Shown in pieces: positions 1-8,866 of a DNA stretch of 64,000 bases. The number at the start of each line of letters is the position of its first letter. The stretch's first letter is position 1. The notes below the pieces were generated by a model that worked only from the letters and a program-made list of their open reading frames with translations, ran no database searches and was not told the DNA's origin. Position numbers and translations under genes: made by a program. This stretch comes from Fidelibacterota bacterium (GTDB lineage: Bacteria > Fidelibacterota > Marinisomatia > Marinisomatales > SCKK01): positions 124,001 to 188,000 of the forward strand of contig SCKK01000001.1 of NCBI GenBank assembly GCA_004124475.1. Direction: 5' to 3'.

Positions 1-2
1 AT

Positions 3-806
3 GCAATAGTAGAGGTATTTCTTCTGAGAGAACTTGAAAACGACCTGTGGGAAGTGCTTGTAAGGCCAGCCCGGAAGGTTAGAATTGGTAATAAACTTCA
101 TTTCACTACAAAAGTACATTGTGATGTAATTGATAATACTGTGTCAGGTGGTCGTGTGGTACGCTTTGAATATGATGATGAGGATTTTTACAAAATCATT
201 GACAGGATAGGTCATTCACCCCTGCCGCCCTATATCAAGCGGGAAGCCGAACCGAAAGACAAAGAGCGGTACCAGACTGTATTTGCAGAAAAACGGGGGG
301 CTGTAGCCGCTCCAACCGCTGGGCTTCATTTTACAGAAACATTACTGAAGAAAATAAAGGAAAAAGGTGTGAAGATTGTGTTTATTGTACTTCACATCGG
401 ACTGGGAACATTTCGCCCCGTTCAAGTTGAGGACTTAACACGTCATCAGATGGATTCAGAATATTTCGAAGTACCACCGGAAACTGCTATTGCCATTAAT
501 GAAGCAAGGGAAAAAGATAAACGTATTTTTGCTGTGGGGACATCCACGGTTAGGGCTCTTGAAACTGTTATAGTTTCAGGATTCCAAGTTACTCCAAAGC
601 GAGGTTGGACGGATAAATTTATACACTCTCCTTATGAATTTAAAATGACGGATGCTCTGGTGACGAACTTCCATCAGCCAAAATCAACTTTGTTAATGAT
701 GGTGAGCGCCTTTGCAGGTCGCAAATTTGTTCTGAGAGCCTATCAGGAAGCTAAGCGGGAAAAGTATGGTTTCTTGAGTTATGGCGACGCCATGCTTGTT
801 GTATAA
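3..806 (+). CDS. queA: S-adenosylmethionine:tRNA ribosyltransferase-isomerase, 5' end outside window
   Basis: QueA transfers and isomerises the ribosyl moiety of S-adenosylmethionine onto 7-aminomethyl-7-deazaguanine at tRNA position 34, giving epoxyqueuosine in queuosine synthesis. The frame is already open at base 3 with no start codon, so this is the last ~267 residues of a protein usually about 340 long. An internal GTG at 54 should not be taken as the start, because the upstream residues (FLLRELENDLWEVLVRP) already match the family. Hallmark segments seen are VAAPTAGLHFT, HIGLGTFRPV and TNFHQPKSTLLMMVSAF. It lies 42 bases upstream of ispD on the same strand. Identification is secure; only the N-terminus is unknown. 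Confidence 0.95.
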   Translation, partial: AIVEVFLLRELENDLWEVLVRPARKVRIGNKLHFTTKVHCDVIDNTVSGGRVVRFEYDDEDFYKIIDRIGHSPLPPYIKREAEPKDKERYQTVFAEKRGAVAAPTAGLHFTETLLKKIKEKGVKIVFIVLHIGLGTFRPVQVEDLTRHQMDSEYFEVPPETAIAINEAREKDKRIFAVGTSTVRALETVIVSGFQVTPKRGWTDKFIHSPYEFKMTDALVTNFHQPKSTLLMMVSAFAGRKFVLRAYQEAKREKYGFLSYGDAMLVV

Positions 807-848
807 TTTATTTGAATATTCAGGTGCGTCGCACCTCTAATTTGACCG

Positions 849-1568
849 ATGAAAGTTGCAGCTGTCATTCCAGGCGCCGGACAGGGATTGCGATTCTCCG
901 GAGATTCGTCCGGTTTAAACAGACACGTTAAAAAAAAACAGTTTCGTCAGTTTGGCGACAAGTCATTAATTTTTACTACCCTTGAACCATTCCTGCAATC
1001 TACAATTATCACTTCAGTAATTGTTGTTGTTCCGGAGGATAGGATCGATTGGATTAATAATCAGGTGAAAACAGGGTTATTCAATAAACCTGTATTTGTG
1101 GTCTTGGGGGGCGATACTCGACAGAGGAGTGTAAGAAATGGAGTAGAAGTGGCGGCATCTCAACATGATGTGGTTGTGGTACATGATGCTGTGAGACCGT
1201 TTTTGAAAGAGGTGTGGATATCAGAAACGGTGAATCTGTGTGAGAAATTTGATGGCGCCATTGTTGCAATAAAGGCAAAAGATACACTCAAAAAAGTGAA
1301 TGACGGTGTGGTGAATAGTACTATGGAAAGGGAGGGAATTTGGCAGGCACAGACACCTCAGACATTCAAAACTGATGTCTTGTTAGCTGCGATTGAAAGT
1401 GCAGATGAAAAAGGAATTATTGGTACGGATGAAGCGCAGCTCGTTGAAATGAATGGTGGACGTGTCGCCATCGTGGAGGGAAGCGCTCTTAACATTAAGA
1501 TTACCACTCAAGAGGATTGGGAATTGGCAAAGGCGATCTGGAAGGAAAGATTAAAATATGAAGATTGA
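849..1568 (+). CDS. ispD: 2-C-methyl-D-erythritol 4-phosphate cytidylyltransferase
   Basis: IspD makes CDP-methylerythritol from MEP and CTP, the third step of the MEP isoprenoid pathway, in the cytoplasm. The 239 residues match family length (~230). The nucleotide-binding loop is present as AAVIPGAGQGLRFSG, with a Gly where the usual motif has Ala (AAG). It is followed by an extended stretch of about ten residues before the KKQF segment that carries the conserved Lys. The VVHDAVRPFL motif and the IWQAQTPQTF segment are also clear. The next gene is ispF and the one after is ispE, so three consecutive steps of the same pathway are encoded together and are probably co-transcribed. Confidence 0.95.
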   Translation: MKVAAVIPGAGQGLRFSGDSSGLNRHVKKKQFRQFGDKSLIFTTLEPFLQSTIITSVIVVVPEDRIDWINNQVKTGLFNKPVFVVLGGDTRQRSVRNGVEVAASQHDVVVVHDAVRPFLKEVWISETVNLCEKFDGAIVAIKAKDTLKKVNDGVVNSTMEREGIWQAQTPQTFKTDVLLAAIESADEKGIIGTDEAQLVEMNGGRVAIVEGSALNIKITTQEDWELAKAIWKERLKYED

Positions 1569-1598
1569 ATATTGTCTATCGAAGATTTGGGCTTTACC

Positions 1599-2072
1599 AT
1601 GATTCGAGTTGGGATTGGGTATGATGTCCATCGATTGGAGGTGGGTGAAAAGCTTGTATTAGGTGGGGTGGAAATTCCCTTTGAGAAGGGGTCGGTGGGT
1701 CATTCGGATGGCGATGTGCTGTGCCATGCAATTGTGGATGCCTTGTTGGGTGCAGCAAACTTAGGTGATATCGGGCAGTACTTTCCTAGTGAAGATGACA
1801 CGTGGAGAGGGGTATCAAGTTTGATCTTTTTGAGGAAAGCTGCCGAGGAAATCAGGAAAAAGGGATTTGAGATTGTGCATATCGACTGCACGGTGGTTCT
1901 CCAAGAGCCAAAAATAAGGTCATACATTTCTGATATAAAATCTAAAATGGGTGAAGCTCTGGAAATTGAGAATAATTGTATTTCCGTGAAAGCCACGACA
2001 ACAGACTTTCTGGGAATTGTAGGTCTTGGAGAAGGTGTTGTCACACTATCTATAGCTACCTTATCAAAATAA
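1599..2072 (+). CDS. ispF: 2-C-methyl-D-erythritol 2,4-cyclodiphosphate synthase
   Basis: IspF cyclises CDP-ME 2-phosphate to MEcPP with loss of CMP, working as a trimer with a divalent metal at each active site. The metal ligands are visible as the DVH of GIGYDVHRL and the His of SDGDVLCHA. The GDIGQYFP and TTDFLGIVGLGEG segments are typical. I chose the ATG at 1599 (MIRVGIGYDVHRL) because family proteins begin almost exactly there; an upstream in-frame TTG at 1572 would add nine residues with no family counterpart. With this start the protein is 157 residues, the usual length. It lies between ispD and ispE. Confidence 0.94.
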   Translation: MIRVGIGYDVHRLEVGEKLVLGGVEIPFEKGSVGHSDGDVLCHAIVDALLGAANLGDIGQYFPSEDDTWRGVSSLIFLRKAAEEIRKKGFEIVHIDCTVVLQEPKIRSYISDIKSKMGEALEIENNCISVKATTTDFLGIVGLGEGVVTLSIATLSK

Positions 2073-2082
2073 TCCTAAGATT

Positions 2083-2952
2083 TTGCATTCTTCGAAAACT
2101 GATTTTATTTCCTGTGCAAAGATAAACCTCGGGCTGAAAATTATAAGCCAACGGCCAGATGGTTATCACACCATTGAAACTTTATTTCAGGAAATTTCAT
2201 TGGCTGATACTATTGAACTTGATAAAGCGTTGGAAGGCTGGCAGTTTTCCTGTGATAACAGTGACATACCTATCGATGAATCCAATTTGTGTGTACAAGC
2301 TTATCTGGAATTAAAAGTACGATTTCCGGATTTGGGTGGTATCAGAATTCATCTAAAAAAACGTGTTCCCATTGGCGCTGGGTTAGGAGGCGGGGCCAGC
2401 AACGCTGCCACAGTTTTGAAAGGAATGAATAAATTATATGGATTGAATCTTTCCAATAAGCGATTGGAGGAGATCGCTCACTCCATTGGAGCAGACGTCC
2501 CGTTTTTTATTCGGGGAGAGACCCAATTGGCTTCAGGAATTGGGGAAGTACTGTCTCCTGTCACCACACCACCGATGGGAGCTATTTTACTTGTAACACC
2601 CCCCATTCAAATAGACACGGAGTGGGCATACAGGGAGGTTAAAAATCACTTGTCTGATTACAGTCGTAAAGGTAAGTTTGCCGCCGCTTATGAGAAGGTA
2701 GATTTTTCGTTACCTTTCTTATGGCACAAAGTCGAAAAGCTTTTTGAGAATGACTTTGAACCTCTGGTGTTTCAAACATATCCAGAGATTGGCAGAACGA
2801 AGGATCGATTGTTGGAGAACGGAGCAGAATTTGCCAGTCTGTCGGGTAGTGGCTCGACTGTGTTTGGTATCTACAAGGAAGAAAGAGATGCCCATAGAGT
2901 AACAGATTTTTTTCCTCCTCCCTTCCAAACATTTATAGCCCATCCGATTTAA
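2083..2952 (+). CDS. ispE: 4-(cytidine 5'-diphospho)-2-C-methyl-D-erythritol kinase
   Basis: IspE is a GHMP-family kinase that phosphorylates CDP-methylerythritol with ATP, the fourth MEP step. The GHMP ATP-binding loop PIGAGLGGGASNAA is intact around residues 97-110. The N-terminal AKINLGLKI and C-terminal LSGSGSTVFG motifs are present, and 289 residues is normal. The start appears to be TTG at 2083; no in-frame ATG lies near the conserved N-terminus, and the gene begins 10 bases after the ispF stop, which suggests translational coupling. The biochemical order would be D, E, F, whereas the gene order here is D, F, E. Confidence 0.94.
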   Translation: MHSSKTDFISCAKINLGLKIISQRPDGYHTIETLFQEISLADTIELDKALEGWQFSCDNSDIPIDESNLCVQAYLELKVRFPDLGGIRIHLKKRVPIGAGLGGGASNAATVLKGMNKLYGLNLSNKRLEEIAHSIGADVPFFIRGETQLASGIGEVLSPVTTPPMGAILLVTPPIQIDTEWAYREVKNHLSDYSRKGKFAAAYEKVDFSLPFLWHKVEKLFENDFEPLVFQTYPEIGRTKDRLLENGAEFASLSGSGSTVFGIYKEERDAHRVTDFFPPPFQTFIAHPI

Positions 2953-3049
2953 TTGACTATTTTCGATTGAGTTTTGTAAATCTTTTACAGATGTTATGAA
3001 TTAGCTTGAATTAAAGTGTCAATCGAAAATCAAAAATAATAATTGTATT

Positions 3050-3122
3050 TGGGATGTGGTCTAATTGGCAAGGCACCGGACTGTTAATCCGGAAAATGGG
3101 GGTTCGAATCCCTCCGTCCCAG
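3050..3122 (+). tRNA. tRNA-Asn (GTT)
   Basis: A cloverleaf can be drawn. The acceptor stem is TGGGATG paired with CGTCCCA (one G-U pair). The anticodon stem is CCGGA/TCCGG around the loop CTGTTAA (anticodon GTT). The T arm is GGGGG-TTCGAAT-CCCTC and the discriminator is G. No CCA is encoded. It sits in the gap between ispE and prs, about 110 bases before a second tRNA. Confidence 0.93.
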
Positions 3123-3234
3123 CGATATACATTGTGGAATTCAGATTGCGGATTTCGGAAGGAGAGATAGCATAAAAATATGTTCGTGCTTCGCTACAAG
3201 ATGAGAGCTAAGAATCCGCAATCCACAATTGATT

Positions 3235-3305
3235 TGCCGGGTCGTCCAATGGCAGGACCGCGGCCTTTGGAGCCGTTAATCTAGGTTCGAATCCCAGCCC
3301 GGCAG
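3235..3305 (+). tRNA. tRNA-Gln (TTG)
   Basis: The acceptor stem TGCCGGG pairs perfectly with CCCGGCA and the discriminator is G. The anticodon loop CTTTGGA (anticodon TTG) is closed by GCGGC/GCCGT with one G-U pair. The T arm is CTAGG-TTCGAAT-CCCAG and contains one A-C mismatch in the stem. CCA is not encoded. It ends 21 bases before prs. Confidence 0.88.
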
Positions 3306-3326
3306 CAAGAAGAAGGAAAAGAAAGA

Positions 3327-4259
3327 ATGAAAGTTTTTAGCGGAAGATCAAATTTACCTTTCGCCCAGGAAGTTGTGGAACATCTCAACATTCCATTGGG
3401 AGATATTTTGATACAATCATTTAGTGATGGAGAGTTGTGGATTAAATTCCAGGAGAACATCCGAAGTGAAGATGTTTTTATCATACAATCGACCAATCCA
3501 CCCGCAGAAAACATTCTTGAACTGGTTCTTATGATCGATGCTGCCGTGCGTGCGTCAGCAATGCGGGTGACAGCAGTAATTCCCTATTATGGGTACGGTC
3601 GCCAGGATAGAAAGGATCAGCCCAGGGTGCCAATTTCAGCCAGAGCTATCATGGATATGATCAGTAGTGTGGGGGTTGGCAGAATTCTCACAATGGATTT
3701 GCATTCTTCCCAAATCCAGGGATTTACCAGTATCCCCTTTGACCATTTATACGCGAGAAAGGTGATCTTTGAACGTTTGAGACGACTGAATATATCTAAA
3801 GAAACCACCGTCATCCTTGCGCCAGACACAGGCAGCGCCCCTATGAGTCAGTCATATTCCAAGCACCTGGGTGTAGGGTTTGCATTGGTGGATAAACGCC
3901 GCACTGCTCCCAATAAAGCGGAAGTTGTTCATCTAATTGGAGATTTGGAAGGGAAACGGGTTATCATTATTGATGATATGATCGATACAGGCGGAACATT
4001 GGTGAACGCAGCAACTGCAGCCATGGAAAGTGGTGCCATTTCTGTTATTGCCTTTGCCACTCACGGAATTTTATCAGGCCGAGCGGTGGAACGACTTAAT
4101 TCCTCACCAATAGAAAAAATTATTGTAACTAACACACTAAATATCCCTGAGGATCACCGATTTGACAGGTTGGAAGTTATTTCAGTTGCGGATTTATTTG
4201 CTACAGCAATTCGGTGTATTCATAATGGAGAATCTATTAGCGCATTATTCGAAATTTAA
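3327..4259 (+). CDS. prs: Ribose-phosphate pyrophosphokinase
   Basis: Prs makes PRPP from ribose 5-phosphate and ATP, feeding purine, pyrimidine, histidine, tryptophan and NAD synthesis. The 310 residues match the class I enzyme. Seen are the N-terminal SGRSNLPFAQEV, the metal and ATP region YYGYGRQDRK, the catalytic flexible-loop region with VDKRR, and the PRPP-binding loop VIIIDDMIDTGGT near residue 215. An AAGGAAAAG sequence precedes the ATG. rplY starts 12 bases after the stop. The prs-rplY-pth order is common in bacteria. Confidence 0.96.
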   Translation: MKVFSGRSNLPFAQEVVEHLNIPLGDILIQSFSDGELWIKFQENIRSEDVFIIQSTNPPAENILELVLMIDAAVRASAMRVTAVIPYYGYGRQDRKDQPRVPISARAIMDMISSVGVGRILTMDLHSSQIQGFTSIPFDHLYARKVIFERLRRLNISKETTVILAPDTGSAPMSQSYSKHLGVGFALVDKRRTAPNKAEVVHLIGDLEGKRVIIIDDMIDTGGTLVNAATAAMESGAISVIAFATHGILSGRAVERLNSSPIEKIIVTNTLNIPEDHRFDRLEVISVADLFATAIRCIHNGESISALFEI

Positions 4260-4271
4260 CAGGAGGACATC

Positions 4272-4931
4272 ATGGTTGACGAGTTTAAACTGGAATTAGA
4301 AAGAAGATCCGAGCTGGGGAAGCAGGCGGTAAAACGTTTGAGAAAAGAAGGGAAAATCCCCGGTATATTTTATTCAGGCGAGAGTAAGGCCATCCCATTT
4401 TTTATTTATAAGAAACATCTTCACAATGCGTTTCAATCCCATTCACGGGTGTTTGCTGTTACCGTCGGTGATAAAAAGGTTCATGCTATTTTTAAGGAGA
4501 TTCAGCATCACCCAGTAACAGACGAAGTGTTACACATCGACCTTTTTGGTATTCGGTTAAAGGACAAAATAGATATCAACATACCGATCGTTATTATCGG
4601 GGAGGCTATTGGAGTAAAAAACAGTGGTGGAATATTATCTCAGAACCTCATGGAGTTAAGCATACGCTGTCAGGCAACTGATGTCCCGGAATCTGTGGAA
4701 GTCGATGTGACGGAACTGGATTTGGGGAGTAGTATACATGCAAAGGATTTAGACCTTGGCAAGAGTGAATTACTAACAAATCCTGATGTTACAATTGTGA
4801 GTGTTTTGGTTCCTAGAGAGGAGATTGTTGAAGAGGAATTGGAGATTGAGGAACTAGAGGCAGTTGAAGAAGTTGAGGTTGAAGAAGAAAAACCATCAGA
4901 AGAGGGGAAGAGTGAGAGTTCTTCGCAATGA
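4272..4931 (+). CDS. rplY: 50S ribosomal protein L25 (long, CTC-type)
   Basis: This is the 5S rRNA-binding protein L25 of the long TL5/CTC form. The N-terminal ~95 residues are the L25 domain (LGKQAVKRLRKEGKIPGIFY start, HHPVTDEVLHIDLF end), followed by the beta-domain typical of long forms. The last ~40 residues are a highly acidic Glu-rich tail. A clear AGGAGG lies 7 bases upstream of the ATG. The stop overlaps the pth start by four bases (ATGA), so the two are translationally coupled. Confidence 0.94.
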   Translation: MVDEFKLELERRSELGKQAVKRLRKEGKIPGIFYSGESKAIPFFIYKKHLHNAFQSHSRVFAVTVGDKKVHAIFKEIQHHPVTDEVLHIDLFGIRLKDKIDINIPIVIIGEAIGVKNSGGILSQNLMELSIRCQATDVPESVEVDVTELDLGSSIHAKDLDLGKSELLTNPDVTIVSVLVPREEIVEEELEIEELEAVEEVEVEEEKPSEEGKSESSSQ

Positions 4932-5503
4932 TTGCTTTTATCGGACTTGGGAATGTGGGAGATCGATATGCCCGAACCAAGCACAACTTTGGGTTTTGGG
5001 TAGTAGATGAATTGGCTCGCCGATGGCGTATGAGGTTTAAACCAGGAAAAGGTGACTATATTTATGCGAAGGATACCCTAAAAAAGGTGTTATTAGGCAA
5101 ACCGGTATCCGGTATGAATAGGAGCGGTATTCCAGTTAAAGAAATGCGAGATCGTTGGAACATTTCACTTGAGGATTTGCATATTATTGTAGATGATGTT
5201 GATCTTCCCTTAGGTGTTATGCGGATTCGTCCCAAAGGGGGTGATGGTTGCCACCGGGGGATGGAATCGGTGATTTACCATCTGGAGGAATCTAAATACC
5301 CACGTATCCGGATGGGGATCGCAGCCGATAACAATACCCGCCCGGCAGAGGAATATGTTCTTAAACAATTTCGTCGAAAGGACAGGGGACTTGCGGAAAG
5401 TATGATTAATCGTGGTGCGGATGCGGTGGAATCCATATTGGAACGAGGAATTGAGAAAACGATGTCTGAATATAATCGGATTGAAGAGGAGGTTGCGTTA
5501 TAA
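4928..5503 (+). CDS. pth: Peptidyl-tRNA hydrolase
   Basis: Pth recycles peptidyl-tRNA released from ribosomes. The 191-residue length and the N-terminal [17 protein letters not shown] (catalytic His in KHN) identify it, as do MNRSG and VDDVDLPLG with the catalytic Asp. Two conserved positions differ from the usual pattern. GLGNP is GLGNV, and the GGHNGL-type loop is GGDGCHRGM, so the usual Asn after the His is Arg. Since this is the only pth in view and it lies in its usual operon, it is probably functional. It overlaps hppA by one base (TAATG). Confidence 0.92.
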   Translation: MIAFIGLGNVGDRYARTKHNFGFWVVDELARRWRMRFKPGKGDYIYAKDTLKKVLLGKPVSGMNRSGIPVKEMRDRWNISLEDLHIIVDDVDLPLGVMRIRPKGGDGCHRGMESVIYHLEESKYPRIRMGIAADNNTRPAEEYVLKQFRRKDRGLAESMINRGADAVESILERGIEKTMSEYNRIEEEVAL

Positions 5504-7548
5504 TGGGAAGCTTCGTATTGATCCCTGTGGCTGGTGTGCTGGCGTTACTTTTTGCGTTTTGGAAGTCAACCTGGGTAAACAGACAAGATCCCGGAAACGA
5601 GACGATGATCCAGATTGGAAGAGCAGTCAGAGAAGGCGCCATGGCGTTTCTTTTCCGGGAGTACAAGGTGCTGGCGGTGTTTGTCATTGCTGTTGGGGCA
5701 CTTTTAGCCTGGGGTAACGCTTCCCGGGGGACGAGTCTGGTGGCAGTTTCTTTTGTAGTTGGAGCCTTCTGTTCCGCCCTTGCGGGATTTTTTGGAATGC
5801 GTGTCGCTACAGCAGCGAATCACAGAACAACTCAGGCCGCCCGTACAAGCCTGAATGCAGCTCTTTCCGTCGCTTTTGCCGGTGGGTCTGTTATGGGGAT
5901 GAGCGTCGTTGGTTTGGGTGTAATTGGGCTGTCGATGCTTTTTTATTTTTATGGGGGACTTAATAATGATGTTGACCTGTCACACGTTGTAACACTTCTT
6001 ACCGGGTTTGCCATGGGAGCTTCATCCATTGCTCTGTTTGCTCGTGTTGGTGGAGGAATTTATACAAAAGCGGCAGATGTGGGCGCCGATCTGGTTGGAA
6101 AGATAGAAGCCGGAATACCCGAAGATGACCCTCGAAATCCTGCTACCATTGCCGATAATGTGGGCGATAACGTGGGTGATGTAGCCGGCATGGGGGCAGA
6201 CCTGTTTGAGTCGTATGTAGGATCTATCGTTGGTGCAATGGTATTGGCAGCGACTGCTGGCGCTGGTAATCTCGTTCTGCTTCCCCTTATACTGGCGGGA
6301 GTCGGCATTTTGGTGTCCATCGTCGGAACGTTTTTCATCAGGACAAAGGAAGGGGGCAATCCTCAAACTGCTTTGAACATAGGTACTTATGGTGCAAGTG
6401 TGTTGATGTTGGTGGTGAGCTATTTCATTATCCAAAAATTTGTTCCAACTGCTGTAATTATGGGGGGTAATGTAGTAACGGGTCTCGATATTTTCTGGGC
6501 GACCATTGCCGGTCTGGTGGCAGGAGTAGTAATTGGAATAGTTACGGAATATTATACTTCAGAGAATCGCAATCCATCTCGAAACATATCAAAAGCCAGT
6601 GAAACGGGAGCTGCAACAAATATAATAGCTGGACTTGCAAACGGCATGGTTTCCACGGCAGTTCCGACAGTAACAATAGCGCTGGCAATCATTGTGGCAT
6701 ATGAATTGTCCGGGCTGTATGGTATTGCCATCGCAGCGCTTGGCATGCTCTCTACTACGGGAATTCAACTGGCTGTGGACGCTTACGGTCCCATAGCAGA
6801 TAATGCGGGCGGTTGTGCCGTAATGGCTAAACTTCCCTCTGAGGTTCGGGAAAGAACAGACAAATTGGATGCCGTGGGGAATACGACAGCTGCCATCGGT
6901 AAAGGATTTGCCATAGGATCCGCTGCATTGACAGCCTTGGCTCTTTTTGCGGCATATCGTGAAACAGTGGCTGTAGTCACGGGGAAACCATTGGAGTTGG
7001 ACATCAGCGATCCGACTATTATGGCAGGACTTCTCATCGGGGGCATGTTGCCTTTTGTCTTTTCGTCCTTTGCCATGAAAGCTGTAGGGGAAGCGGCATT
7101 CGAAATGATCGAGGAAGTCCGCAGACAGTTCCGGGAAATCAAGGGGCTGCTGGAAGGTACAGCCCAAGCGGATTATGCCCGGTGCGTGGATATTGCTACC
7201 GCTGCCGCTCTCAAGCGGATGATCGCTCCAGGATTACTGGCAGTTCTCACACCGGTGTTCTTCGGGTTAGTACTGAAAAATCCGGAGATGTTGGGAGGCG
7301 TCTTAGCGGGTGTGACCGTTACCGGCGTACTGTTAGCAATCTTTATGGCAAATGCCGGTGGTTCGTGGGACAACGCCAAAAAATATATCGAAGCAGGAAA
7401 CTTAGGCGGAAAAGGGTCGGAAACCCATAAAGCTGCTGTTGTGGGAGATACGGTGGGTGATCCTTTTAAAGACACAGCCGGTCCGTCCCTGAATATTCTG
7501 ATCAAGCTAATTTCGGTGGTATCCCTGGTGATAGCGCCCATGTTTTAA
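5503..7548 (+). CDS. hppA: Membrane-bound K+-dependent pyrophosphatase (ion-translocating)
   Basis: This integral membrane pump couples hydrolysis of pyrophosphate to export of H+ or Na+. The 681 residues show many hydrophobic segments and the conserved loops [39 protein letters not shown] and, near the C-terminus, [16 protein letters not shown]. The [10 protein letters not shown] motif has Ala where K+-independent enzymes have Lys, which marks the K+-dependent class. The DLFESYVGS helix carries a Glu resembling characterised Na+-pumping members, so Na+ transport is plausible but is inference. It is coupled to pth by a one-base overlap. Confidence 0.95.
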   Translation: MGSFVLIPVAGVLALLFAFWKSTWVNRQDPGNETMIQIGRAVREGAMAFLFREYKVLAVFVIAVGALLAWGNASRGTSLVAVSFVVGAFCSALAGFFGMRVATAANHRTTQAARTSLNAALSVAFAGGSVMGMSVVGLGVIGLSMLFYFYGGLNNDVDLSHVVTLLTGFAMGASSIALFARVGGGIYTKAADVGADLVGKIEAGIPEDDPRNPATIADNVGDNVGDVAGMGADLFESYVGSIVGAMVLAATAGAGNLVLLPLILAGVGILVSIVGTFFIRTKEGGNPQTALNIGTYGASVLMLVVSYFIIQKFVPTAVIMGGNVVTGLDIFWATIAGLVAGVVIGIVTEYYTSENRNPSRNISKASETGAATNIIAGLANGMVSTAVPTVTIALAIIVAYELSGLYGIAIAALGMLSTTGIQLAVDAYGPIADNAGGCAVMAKLPSEVRERTDKLDAVGNTTAAIGKGFAIGSAALTALALFAAYRETVAVVTGKPLELDISDPTIMAGLLIGGMLPFVFSSFAMKAVGEAAFEMIEEVRRQFREIKGLLEGTAQADYARCVDIATAAALKRMIAPGLLAVLTPVFFGLVLKNPEMLGGVLAGVTVTGVLLAIFMANAGGSWDNAKKYIEAGNLGGKGSETHKAAVVGDTVGDPFKDTAGPSLNILIKLISVVSLVIAPMF

Positions 7549-7642
7549 ATGTTATGAGGTGTCACAAGGAGCATGAAGGAACTTAAAAATATTAGTGAAT
7601 ATTAGTGTTCTTAATGACTATTAATAAGAGGAGGATAAAACT

Positions 7643-8026
7643 TTGAGATATTATGAAACACTGTATATAGTTCATCCTGACTATGAGGAAGATAGACTGG
7701 AAAAAGTCAGGCAGGAAGTGGATCAACGTGTAGAACGGCTGGGTGTGAAAATTATCAATTCATATGTCTGGGGGAAGCGGAAATTGGCTTATCTTGTGGA
7801 CAAGCAAAAATATGGTACTTATATGATGCTACAGTACAGCATGGAGTCGTTGAAATTAGCATCCTTCAACAGTTGGATGGAGCTAAATGAATCTATCCTT
7901 GCTTATATGACCATTCGATTGGAAGAGGAGCCTGCATCCAGAAACGGACATGATTCGTCTGTTCCTACCAGGGGGGTAAAGAGTAAGAAAGAGAAGATTA
8001 AAAAAGAAGAATCAACAAAAGCATAA
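7643..8026 (+). CDS. rpsF: 30S ribosomal protein S6
   Basis: S6 is a primary binder of the 16S rRNA central domain together with S18. The 127 residues start RYYETLYIVHPDYEEDRL and contain the WGKRKLAYLVDKQKYGTY core. A ~30-residue lysine-rich tail follows the fold. The start codon is TTG at 7643, preceded by AGGAGG. In many bacteria ssb lies between rpsF and rpsR; here it is absent and rpsR follows after 14 bases. Confidence 0.95.
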   Translation: MRYYETLYIVHPDYEEDRLEKVRQEVDQRVERLGVKIINSYVWGKRKLAYLVDKQKYGTYMMLQYSMESLKLASFNSWMELNESILAYMTIRLEEEPASRNGHDSSVPTRGVKSKKEKIKKEESTKA

Positions 8027-8040
8027 CGGAGGAAAAGGTT

Positions 8041-8268
8041 ATGGCATTTATTGGAAGACGGCGGATATGCAAATTTTGCGAAGATCGTGACCTGACGATA
8101 AACTATAAGAATATTAAGCTGACAAGGAAATTTGTAAACGACCAGGGGAAAATCATTCCACGACGAGTGACTGGGACCTGTTCCAAGCATCAACGTCAGT
8201 TAACGAGAGCAATTAAACAGGCTCGGAATATTGCTCTCTTGTCATACACAGGTGAAGAATTCGGTTAA
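8041..8268 (+). CDS. rpsR: 30S ribosomal protein S18
   Basis: S18 pairs with S6 on the small subunit. The 75 residues include the family core NIKLTRKFVNDQGKIIPRR followed by the C-terminal helix RAIKQARNIALLSY. It keeps the CxxC (CKFC) near the N-terminus and a CSKH segment, so it is probably of the zinc-binding type. The spacing to rpsF and rplI is 14 and 23 bases, and a GGAGG-like site precedes the ATG. Confidence 0.96.
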   Translation: MAFIGRRRICKFCEDRDLTINYKNIKLTRKFVNDQGKIIPRRVTGTCSKHQRQLTRAIKQARNIALLSYTGEEFG

Positions 8269-8291
8269 ACCGGTTAGAAGGAGTAAGTAGG

Positions 8292-8735
8292 ATGGATGTA
8301 ATATTACGCCAGAAGATAGAAAAATTAGGTGATGTTGGAGATATCATCCGGGTAAAGCCGGGATATGCCCGGAATTACCTTATCCCTAAGGGGATGGCTG
8401 TTGCTGCAACTCAAGGAAACATCAACATGGTGAAAGCACAGAAGAAGAAGGTAGATTTCCAGCAAATGAAGGCAGCAGATAAAGCCAGAGCGATGGCTGA
8501 TATGCTATCAAAACTTAAACTTTCAGCCCCTGTTCAGGTAGGGAAAGAAGACAGGGTCTTTGGCTCCGTTACAGCCATTACCATTGCGGAGCTTCTGAAA
8601 AAACAGGGAGTTGATGTGAATAAAAAAGATGTCTTGTTGGATGAACCCATCAAAGCATTAGGTATCTACAACGTTTCGGTGAAGCTTCACCATGATGTGG
8701 AAGTGGAAGTTAAGGTGTATGTGATTAAAGCGTAA
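8292..8735 (+). CDS. rplI: 50S ribosomal protein L9
   Basis: L9 binds 23S rRNA at the base of the L1 stalk through its N-terminal domain and carries a second C-terminal globular domain on a long helix. Seen are the N-terminal MDVILRQKIEKLGDVGD and the KPGYARNYLIPKGMA motif, and the C-terminal SVTAITIAELLKKQG domain. The 147 residues are the usual length. It closes the rpsF-rpsR-rplI operon and is followed by a stem-loop at 8751-8796. Confidence 0.96.
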   Translation: MDVILRQKIEKLGDVGDIIRVKPGYARNYLIPKGMAVAATQGNINMVKAQKKKVDFQQMKAADKARAMADMLSKLKLSAPVQVGKEDRVFGSVTAITIAELLKKQGVDVNKKDVLLDEPIKALGIYNVSVKLHHDVEVEVKVYVIKA

Positions 8736-8750
8736 GTATCTGGACCTCAC

Positions 8751-8796
8751 GGAATAAGATTCCATCTGTCAGCCGTCGGATGGAATCTTTCATTCC
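8751..8796 (+). terminator. Stem-loop after rplI
   Basis: A perfect 10-bp inverted repeat (AGATTCCATC at 8757-8766, GATGGAATCT at 8779-8788) is extended by an outer GGAAT/ATTCC pair. It lies 15 bases after the rplI stop. The T tract after the stem is weak (TTTC), so it could be a weak terminator or an mRNA 3'-end stabiliser. Confidence 0.6.
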
Positions 8797-8866
8797 GATT
8801 TACTATCCCGCATTTCGTGGGGTTTTTTGTTGCACTTTCACCCCTCTCCCTCTATCTTAGCACATC

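Noticed and set aside
5412-5717. 101-codon + strand frame over the pth/hppA junction
   Set aside because: It overlaps two well-identified genes in another frame.
6022-6435. Long reverse frames inside hppA and other conserved genes
   Set aside because: They lie opposite strongly conserved coding sequence and have no ribosome-binding sites or family features.
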